In this document: positions 55,489 to 64,000 of the stretch, piece by piece | Layout of the letters: each line of letters starts with the position of its first letter | Position numbering within the stretch: the stretch's first letter is position 1 | NCBI GenBank assembly: GCA_013398295.1 | Contig: VZSF01008761.1 | Coordinates: 26,213-90,212, forward strand | Reading direction: 5' to 3' | Source: Chionis minor | Taxonomy: Eukaryota; Chordata; Aves; Charadriiformes; Chionididae | DNA: 64,000 nt | Translations under genes and position numbers: made by a program | Notes under the pieces: model-generated | The model's database searches: none | Told to the model about the DNA's origin: nothing | The model's input: the letters and a program-made list of their open reading frames with translations, nothing else

Positions 55489-57877
55489 CAGCTTTGCTGA
55501 GCGGTTCTATCAGCTTCCTGGAGGAGGGAAGGAGGAAGACGGAAGTCAGAGTAATACAATAAAAGTTAAGGCTTATTCCCATTCTGCTCATTTAAATAAG
55601 TACTGTAACGGTGTTATTATTTGCCGGTATAAATGCATAACTGATTATTAATTCCCTCTGCAGAGGTGTTGTGTCCTTTAGTCCCCGCTTCACGTGGACC
55701 ACAAATGGAGTACAGAATGAAACCGTGTTGATGGGGCTACAGTTAGCAGAAAGCACAGCTGGCTTACTGCTTATGCTGTTCGGGCTTTTAAAACTCGCAG
55801 TACGCAGGGCTCCCTGCTGATAAAAATATTCCAAATTGCTGCTTGACTCAAGGGTGAACGCAATGTGAAACGACCTCAAAGCGGTCGGCGGTGTCGGCTT
55901 AAAACACTCTCACCGTCCTCCTGCACCCCTCCTTTGGTTGCACTAAGGTGCCCGTGGGGCTCTGCTCGGAAGCTGTTACAGAGGAGAAGTAGGTGCATCA
56001 CCTCTTTGTTCTTGCTGCGGTCTCTGATCTTCCTCCCAGCTGTCCTCACCAAAACCACGGCATGGGTGCAGGACAGGAACAAACAGTGGGGTTGTGGGAA
56101 GACTTCAAGCCAGTTGTGCCGCTTTTACACCACATGGAACCTGGGCAGAAAGTTAGAAGTGAGGGTGAGCTGCCTTGAGGATTAGGCTGCTTTTTTCCCT
56201 CTTTGGAGTATCAGCTGGGGAGTGAAAGAAGAGAAAGAGGGAGCACAGAGTCCGTGGCCTTGTTCAGGGAGGAGCAGGCAGTGGCGGTGAGACACACGGT
56301 GCAGCTTGTGCATTCGTGCTGTAGTGTCCTCGCACCTTCTCCTGGAGTGACAGTACTGCTAATCAACAAAGTCAAGTTGTTCCTCTGGAGGGACTGAGAT
56401 GATCCTGCCTGATGCCGCTGATATTTCTGAGTAACAAAATAAGCTGTGAAATGCGCAATGAGAACTAACGAACCGAGCTTTTATGGTAAGATCCCAAGAT
56501 ATATAACACCCAGTCCGTATTTTCCGTGAACCATTCAGTTTTAAACCATTGGTTTAAAAGGTAATGATCACATGATTAACTTATTTGATGTCTTGCAGCA
56601 TTCACTACGTGTCACTTTGAACACTTTGCTACAAGCCATGTCAAAATGAGATGGGGCTGGATCTACAGAATGAGTTTATCTGGTGATTATTATGCTTGAG
56701 GGAATAAAAATGATCTGTTAAATTGGGCAATAGTTGTTGTAGGCTCTATAGGAGCAATGGAAATAATCTGTAAGTCAGTCATTTTAACATCTGGAACACA
56801 CATAAGAACCTAGGGTAAATCCATAATTAAAAAAAAACAGGCAACAAACATATGCAAGAAGGTCAGTATGTATTTACATATTTCAATATAAATACAGAGG
56901 AAGAAGAGGTTGGTTCTTCATGCTATGGCCAACTGAACTGTAGAACTAACTCCTTGCCAGAGGCTGCAGATGCTGAATGTTTACCTGCCTTAAAAGGGAA
57001 ATAATGAGAGGATTTTAGAGAGAAGAGATCTGCTGAGGATTACAAAGTAGACCAACCACATCAGGTTCATGAAATTCTCTGGGATGAAAGTAGTTGGGAA
57101 CTGTAGTTGGTGGGGGAATATCACTTAATTCCTTCTTTGACATCTGCTTAGGGACACTTCTAGAAGCAGGGCAGTGGACTACTTGTGCATTTGTTCTGAA
57201 TCCGTATCCCTGCTCCTTTGCCCTTATGATATTCTTTTACTCCCAATAATCCGTTAACATGAATATGACAAAGATGAACAATCATCTATTGACTCTTCTC
57301 ATTTTATGTTTAAAACAAGCCCTAAACCCTGAGAGCATTTATACAAACCAACATTGCATTTCTTAAGTGCACCTGGTGGTACGTATTCAGTTCAGTGAGT
57401 GCAGTCAGACAAATAAACCTTTTGTGTGTTCATCAAACTCTCACAAAATTGAGGATTTACTTTACACATTATGACATGCTCTTCTACAATAAATAGAGCA
57501 AATAGATGGGTTTACCCCCTGTTACAATATTCAATAAGCTATTCTAGAAGTTAACAAATCTACTTTCCAAACCTCTAGGAAATGAAAATTTAAGACTTTG
57601 CTTCTTACGTTCCTCCGTGACGGATGTTTTGGGAAGTAATGAGATGAGAATGTGATTCAGGGACTGGCTTTACTACATGTTTATACTTGCCTGAATGTAG
57701 CGCTCAGCCGGTGTCTTACACGGACATATTGGTGATGCAAAATGTTTAATGATGTCTCTTGGGACAGCCTGTCACCCTGCCAGCAGTGTGGGAGAGAAAT
57801 GTGGAGAGAAATACTGGCTACAGACCAGGGTCTTGCATGACCTTGCCTTGCCACCCATTATCAGAGGAGCATCATGA
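55489..57877. other. Intergenic region, no gene recognised
   Basis: About 2.4 kb. The left part is GC-richer and the right part AT-rich. No repeat family, exon or RNA gene was recognised. Confidence 0.55.
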
Positions 57878-58504
57878 TCACAGAATCACAGAATGTGAAG
57901 GGTTGGAAGGGACCTCTGGAGATCATCTGGTCCAACCTCCCTGCCAGAGCAGGGCCACCTACAGCAAGTTGCACAGGATGGCGTCCAGGCGGGTTTGGAA
58001 TGTCTCCAGAGTTGGAGACTCCACGACCTCTTTGGGCAGCCTGTTCCAGTGCTCTGCCACCCTCAAAGGAAAGAAGTTCCTCCTCATGTTGAGATGGAAC
58101 TTCCTATGGTCAAGTTTGTGACCGTTATGTCTTGTGCTATCACTGGGCACCACTGAAAAAAGCCTGGCCCCCTCCTCCCAGCACCCTCCCTTTAAGTATT
58201 TGTAGACATTGATGAGATCCCCCCTCCGTCTTCTCTTCTCCAGACTAAAAAGACCCAACTCCCTCAGCCTTTCCTCATAAGAAAGATGCTCCAGCCCCCT
58301 AATCATCTTCGTGGCCCTTCACTGCACCCTCTCCAGCAGTTCCCTGTCCTTCTTAAACTGGGGAGCCCAGAAATGGACACAGTACTCGAGTTGTGGTCTC
58401 ACCAGGGCAGAGTAGAGGGGCAGGATGACCTCCCTCCATCTGCTGGCCACACTCTTCTTGATGCACCCCAGGATGCCATTGGCCTTCTTGGCCACAGGGC
58501 ACTG
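57878..58504 (-). mobile_element. CR1 LINE 3' fragment (minus), older-looking
   Basis: The tail TCACAGAATCACAGAATG carries changed octamers. The body encodes in broken frame minus-strand [20 protein letters not shown] then [20 protein letters not shown]. The 3' region (AAGGGTTGGAAGGGACCTCT, CCAGAGCAGGGCCACCT) is a CR1 subfamily different from those at 23-26 kb. Confidence 0.94.
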
Positions 58505-61223
58505 TGATCCTGAGACCCAAGACTGACTGTCTTGGGTAAGACATCAAAGCTCCACTCAAAAAATGACTAATCCCCTTAAACATATTTCCACTGAGGTTGT
58601 GATTACTGGACATGTGTAAAATTGAACACGTTGAGAAGGTTTTAATCTTACACATACTTTCCCCTTTTGCAAATGATTCGGATTCACTATTTGCATACCC
58701 AAGATATACAACAGTGGTTTAGCTCCACTACTCATACCTGCACAAGGTGCAACCACATACCATAAATAAGTGGCTGTGAAAGGCATAAAGACTGTCGTAG
58801 CCTTCTTTTCTCTTTCAGATTAGGGTATATCTTTCTTTTTAAGCAGAGCTGTGTGCCGACAGATGGATAATTCCCAATTGTTTACCTTGGAACCAGCATT
58901 GTGGCCTTCTGAAAACAGGATTTGTGTCCAGCCCTCTTGCTCATTCAGGAAGTACCGGCGAAGACTTTGAGCTCTAACAAGATGTCTATTTTGTTTTTAA
59001 CATCACTGTCAAAAGCCAACTTGCATTCATCCAGCAAGCTGTCAAGGGTTTTGCATGTCAGTGTGTTCTCTTCTATTTTAATTTAAACCTCTTAGTGAAA
59101 GTTTCAGTATTTGCCATGCTCTGTTCTTCCCCTGTCATGGCTAGGATCATTAAATCATAAGAAAATCCTGAAGGCAAGCAATGGAATAAAGCAATCCTTT
59201 GTTTTGTGGCTGGCCTGGTAATTCAAACAGAAGGTCAGTCAAAAAATCACGCTTTTCTGAATGCCGTGGGGAAACGAGGGCATGAGTACCCTGCCTCTTT
59301 CTAACCACCACACCGCAGCAATAAGAAGGGAATTTGCATTTGAGGCAAGAGATGAAAGTGTAAAAACTCATTCAGCGAAATAACAGCAAGTTATTTTCCC
59401 AGCAAGGCACTGCTCGTGCCGGCTGGCACTTCCGCAGCTTCCTGGGGATTTAGGGACTAGTGCATGATTTTCCATAATCCACTTGGTCGGGCTGCCTGAC
59501 CCTGAATGTGCCATGTCTAATGTATGCTAACCCCACGCCATATCACCTTGCTGAAGGGAACCTTAAAATATATTCAATTTACCCGCTTTGCACCTCTTAT
59601 CAATGTGACCGTCTTCCATCACCTCGCATTCTGTTTGGTGGGTCGGGGGGGTCGCGTTGCTTTGTTGTCGTTGTGTTTTTTTAAATAACTTTAAGTTCCT
59701 CCACATGTGAAGTGGAAAAAATTGAACAGCCTGAGTAGCGGTAAGTAGTTTTCTGTCTGGTTTGATTTTGCTAACCGTTGCTATCACCACCTCTCAGGCG
59801 GGAGGTAAAACAGCTCTTTGGCACCTGAGGTTTTCATGCATTGTCAAAGATTCTTCAAACACTCTAGTGTTCAGTGGTGGATGATACTTCCTTTTTCCCC
59901 CAAATATTCAGCCTGTGCTTTACTCTCTAGTTTTGTCTTTGACATAAGGATGTGCTGCTTCAAAATGGAAGAAAAGATTGGCTTCAAATTCCCTGGCAAA
60001 GCTTCTCATACAGGATAAGATCATTTCAGCTTATCTGGTTCAAGCCTGTCTGCACATAATGTTGTTTTCTTTGGAACTTCAGCATCGCTGCTCTGGGCTT
60101 CACTGTTCTCATTTCTTACAGTCGGGGTTGTGGCAAAAGTAAAAAAATCAGCTTTTTCTTTCTTTTCTCTTCAGCACCAGCGGGTAGATCACTGCTGATG
60201 TGGACGGAAAAATTTTTTCTTCATAATCGTTTGGACTCAGGCTTCAAACTTCTTGTCCCAGATCCACTGCCTACAGCGGAGAGGAACAATGGTGGGTGGC
60301 TGGTAAAAGGCTGGTGGAGCAACCAAAAAGATATGGAGTATTTGGTGGTCAGTGCAGCCTTATTGACAGAGCAGCAGCACTTCATCATTTTTACTTATCG
60401 AGCTCCCCATTTTCTTCCACAGTAGGCACTGGGAAATAACAGCAGTGGCTCTACCTACAAGAAGTTCCAAAGTGTTGCCTGGAGGAACGTGTATCTCCCA
60501 ATCTTCTGAGCCACTCTTCTGCTACAACTCAGTGTAGTTGGTAAGATGGAGCCCTGCAAAGCGCTGACTGTCATTCATTGGGATGCTGCTAAGCTACAAC
60601 AACATATGAAGTTCACTTCTAAACACACAACGAATTTGTGGATCAACCCTCCAGTCTCCGTAAAGGACAGGAACCTCACATTTTGTACTGCGTTAGGAGA
60701 AATGGGTAGCAGGAAGGTTTTTGTCGCTAAGTCAAGATAACCATGATGGAACATAATCTCTGCTGTGCAGTGCTACCCATCTGACACGACTTCTGTCTGC
60801 TTATTCCCCCTGGGCGAGCAGCACTTCCGTCACTGCCCAAGCGATATCCCTGCTCAGTCTTCTGGCCACACGAGTATCTTGAATATTGAAGAGCTGGCAG
60901 AGTGAAAGAGGGGAGTGAAGGCTGGAGTCTCTACTGCTTTCAAAGGATGGCTGCCTTGGGCTAACAAATCCCCACACAGCTAGACTTTAGCCAGCTCCTC
61001 AAAAGAACCTGTCGAACAAGTAAGCAGATTGTGACACCCTAAGATCCCTAACTGCCTTGTCTCTGCCTACTAATGAAACGCAGCTGCTGTTAACAGAGCC
61101 TGACAGCACCGGTTCATAGTTTTGCCAGTCACAGGGAGAAGAATGGTGGCTTTGGTGGCAGCACAGCTCCCTCCAACACACCTGGGAGAACGGATGCAGC
61201 GACTGCTGAGTAGTTGGTGCTGC
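58505..61223. other. Intergenic region, no gene recognised
   Basis: About 2.7 kb, mixed composition. Short open frames only. No mobile element was recognised. Confidence 0.55.
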
Positions 61224-61228
61224 CCACC
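61224..61228. repeat. Target-site duplication of solo LTR, left copy
   Basis: CCACC immediately before the TG of the LTR; an identical copy lies at 61912-61916. Confidence 0.9.
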
Positions 61229-61911
61229 TGTCCTGGTGCAAGCAACACAGGACTAACTTCTTTCCTAATGCTTGGGAAAGCTGTATTTGTGTAAGACTCT
61301 GGCGTCTGAATTTGTGAAGATATTTACTGTAAAGCCAGCCATGGTGTGTGCGGGTTTCAAGGTCTCAGTGTTTTCGAGCTCGCCAGGTGCAGGGATGAGG
61401 AGGAGCAAGACTCGGGCACTTGCCCCAAGCTGCCAACAGGATTGTTTCATACCATGAACGTCACAATAGAAATTAGGAAGTCTGCTGTGAGGTAGGGGGG
61501 TTTCTCCTCCTTGCTCACGCTCTCCCCTTGATGGCTCCCCCTTGACGGCAGCGATCCAGAGGACTTCTTGCCCCGGTGCCGGATCCCTGAGCCCTTCCCT
61601 TCTTCCTGAAGCCGTAGCGCTCGCAGTGTCCGACATTTACTGTCCACTGCTGGGAGTGCACGGCTTCCGATTGATATAGTTGGCTGAGTATAATCCTTGT
61701 ACAGTATACTCAGGTATCAGGATCAATATGGGTCCCTTTGTGTTAGTATTGTCAATTATCCAGTTCTATCCTATTAAATCTGTTTATCTTTCATCCCTGG
61801 GTTTTCTTGTTTTCTTCCCGATTCCCCTTCCTGGGTGGGGAGGGCTCATCGGGTGAGAGAATAATTGTCTAAGTGACAATAAATGGTTATGGGTTTTCTC
61901 AAACCATAACA
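61229..61911 (+). mobile_element. Solo LTR of endogenous-retrovirus-like element, copy 2
   Basis: 683 bp bounded by TGTCCTGG and CCATAACA, with a perfect 5-bp duplication CCACC on both sides. No internal retroviral sequence follows, so it is a solo LTR left by recombination between the two LTRs of a provirus. It aligns with copy 1 at 37358-38018 over its full length in the same orientation. An AATAAA lies at about 61879-61884 near the 3' end, and a GAGTATAATCC motif near 61686 is a possible core promoter. Confidence 0.93.
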
Positions 61912-61916
61912 CCACC
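61912..61916. repeat. Target-site duplication of solo LTR, right copy
   Basis: CCACC directly after the terminal CA of the LTR, identical to 61224-61228. Confidence 0.9.
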
Positions 61917-62958
61917 GTATTGTGGACTTGCTCAGTCACCAGCTTCCTAACAAAGGCCTAAAAACTGAAGCCAAAAGCTTACCAACCACCACACCTATTT
62001 CTTTTGGTGGTGCTAGTCAACGGAGAGCGTTCCCTTTAAAGACAGAGTGAACGAGATCAAAATCCACCACACTATGGGAAGCAGACAAACAATACCCTGC
62101 ACGGATGAAAGGAAAGAAGTGTTTGGAATTAAGCTGGTCTGTTGCCGTTCCCCAGAATCCCAAACACATCTTTTTCCCCTAAAGCAGGATATTTCATTTC
62201 ACCAACCGAAAGAATCCAAAGCAGCAGCCCTCAGCGGGGATGAAATCAGATTTTGAAACAAGCTAGATCTGCACCAGCGTGATGACTTGTTTTGATGAGT
62301 GGAAGCTGTTAGAACAACAGCAGAACATCAATGGTTATTCACTGCCCACGGTGCTAAACAGTGCTGCTATTGTCTAGAAATAGCAGCAACTTGATTACAC
62401 TCTGATAACGTCCCCACATCAAGATTTGTGAATTCAGAGCTCCCGTGTTCAGCAACTTGGCTCTTTTTATTCTGGTTTTTTTCAGATGAACGTCCTGTGA
62501 GAAGACAGTTTGCGGTGTTACTGCCACAACGCCCACGATGGGGCACAGGTATCACTCCAGATGCAGAGCTTCTTGCCTTTTTTCTATGCCTGCCACCACC
62601 AGAAGGAAGGAAGAAGGTAATCTACTTTGAATCCCAGTTCATCTTCTACAGCAGCTCTTAATTAAAAGGAAAAACCCATCTGTCACCTAGGATGGGCACC
62701 TCAAGTTCCTCTTGAAGCACCGACACAAGAATTGAGCTAGACAGCTTAGTTTTACTTCAACTAATGGCTTCCAGAACAGCCTGGTAAGACTGCTTCATAT
62801 TTGACGTGGTGTCTATGTGGGCCTATGTGCGTTGTGTCACTGTAAAAATCTCACCACTTCACCCTCTTCCTTGGCTACTACATGGCCTTCGGAGCGGCTC
62901 CCACAGCCTCAGCTGGCTGAGTGCTCCTGCCAAGGTGATGGCACCCCATGCCCTCATC
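61917..62958. other. Intergenic region, no gene recognised
   Basis: About 1 kb between the solo LTR and the right-edge CR1 cluster. No coding or repeat signature was recognised. Confidence 0.55.
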
Positions 62959-63546
62959 TCACAGAACCATACAATCGTTTAGGTTGGAAAAGACCTTTAA
63001 GATCATCAAGTTCACCACTAAATCAGGTCCCTCAGCACCACATCTACCCATTTTTTATATACCTCCAGGGATGGCGACTCCACCACTGTCCTGGGCAGCC
63101 TGTTACAGTTCTTGACAACCCTTTCCGTGAAGAATTTCTTCCTAATATCCATCCTAAAATTTTCCCTGGTACAACTTGAGGCCGTACCCTCTTGTCTTAT
63201 CGCTTATTACTTGCGAGAAGAGATCGACCCCCCCTTGGCTACCCCCTCCTTTCAGGCAGTTGCAGAGAGCGAGAAGGTCTCCCCTCAGCCTCCGTTTCTC
63301 CAGGCTGAACAATCCCAGTTCCCTCAGCCGCTCCTCAGCAGACTCCTGCTCCAGACCCCTCACCAGCTCCATTGCCCTTCTCTGGACACGCTCCAGCCCC
63401 TCAATGTCTTTCCTGGAGTGAGTGGCCCAAATCTGAACACAGGATTCGAGGTGGGACCTCCCCAGTGCCCAGTCCAGGGGGACCATCACTGCCCTGCTCC
63501 TGCCGGCCACACTATTCCTGATCCAGGCCAGGGTGCCATTGGCATC
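62959..63546 (-). mobile_element. CR1 LINE 3' fragment (minus)
   Basis: The tail TCACAGAACCATACAATCG is followed by a typical 3' region and RT remnant (minus-strand [20 protein letters not shown]). The upstream edge ends in CAGGGTGCCATTGGCATCC and directly abuts a plus-oriented copy. Confidence 0.93.
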
Positions 63547-63874
63547 CTGCCTGAAAGGAAGGTGTAGCCAGGTGGGGTTTGTTCTCTTCTCTCACACAAC
63601 AAGCAATAGGACAAGAGCACACACCCTCAAGTTGCACCAGGGGAGATTTAGGATGGATATTAGGAAAAACTTCTTCACGGAAAGGGTTATCAAGCGTTGG
63701 AACAGGCTGCCCAGGGAGGTGGTGGAATAGCTGTCCCTGGAGGTATTTAAAAGCCGGGTAGACGTGGTGCTGAGGGACATGGGTTAGGGGTGGGTTTGGC
63801 ATAGGTTTATGGTTGGACTCGATGATCTTGAAGGTCTCTTCCAACCCAAGTGATTCTGTGATTCTATGATTCTG
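63547..63874 (+). mobile_element. CR1 LINE 3' fragment (plus)
   Basis: It begins near CTGAAAGGAAGGTGTAGCC, encodes in broken frame [20 protein letters not shown] then RLPREVVE, and ends GATTCTGTGATTCTATGATT. It is joined head to head with the preceding CR1, so the two form a large inverted repeat. Confidence 0.94.
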
Positions 63875-63898
63875 TAAGACACAGGAGAGAATGAGCAA

Positions 63899-64000
63899 GC
63901 CCTGGAGGTATGTAAAAGACGCATGACAGGACAGGAGGGAACAGGAAAAGAGGGAACAGCCTCAAGCTGTGCCAAGAGATGTTTAGATTGGACATTAGGA
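63899..64000 (+). mobile_element. Partial CR1 LINE (plus), cut by window end
   Basis: A short CCCTGGAGGTATGTAAAAGA piece (CR1-like) is followed by AACAGCCTCAAGCTGTGCCA and TTTAGATTGGACATTAGGA, the conserved CR1 3' segment. The element continues beyond base 64000. Confidence 0.8.

Overview
The window looks like bird nuclear DNA. The evidence is at least ten CR1-type LINE copies, most of them 5'-truncated with the avian tail of repeated TCATAGAATC/GATTCTATGA octamers. There are also two copies of one LTR family that begins TGTCCTGG, AT-rich introns, and spliced genes. I see no bacterial operons, tRNAs, rRNAs or CRISPR arrays. Most long open frames here are chance or repeat-derived.

One protein-coding gene is clearly supported: NKTR, the natural-killer-triggering-receptor cyclophilin, on the minus strand. 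Its first coding exon is at 36092-36149 and the gene runs leftward off the window at base 1. I could reconstruct eleven consecutive exons. All have GT-AG introns and every exon phase agrees: 1163 coding nt, 387 codons plus 2 nt. They encode the whole N-terminal cyclophilin-type peptidyl-prolyl isomerase domain (about residues 8-175), an acidic/serine then Arg/Lys-rich linker, the conserved [20 protein letters not shown] segment, and the start of the RS-rich region. The long 3' exon(s) with the RS repeats lie outside the window. The promoter CpG island and probable non-coding first exon coincide with a 413-base run of N (36301-36713).

Layout: 1-20 kb holds ten NKTR exons in introns with almost no recognisable transposons. 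20-27.7 kb is a large intron with three CR1 copies, two forming a tail-to-tail inverted pair. 27.8-36 kb is the AT-rich first coding intron. 36-37 kb is the CpG-rich 5' end and gap. 37.2-38.2 kb is an LTR with a 35-bp LTR-end palindrome before it and a 116-base poly(A) after it. 38.2-64 kb is upstream intergenic DNA with no gene I recognise. It contains a 1.2-kb CR1 copy with a dead reverse-transcriptase frame (45.6-46.7 kb), two parallel CR1s (50.9-52.3 kb), and an unclassified pair of diverged direct repeats 1.4 kb apart (53.9-55.5 kb). Further right are another CR1 (57.9-58.5 kb), a solo LTR with an intact 5-bp target-site duplication (61.2-61.9 kb), and a head-to-head CR1 cluster at the right edge.

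I found no convincing undescribed biological system. The observations most worth a second look are the inverted CR1 pair inside the NKTR pre-mRNA, the tandem duplication in the exon 8 splice-acceptor region, the unclassified direct-repeat pair, and the missing upstream neighbours of NKTR.
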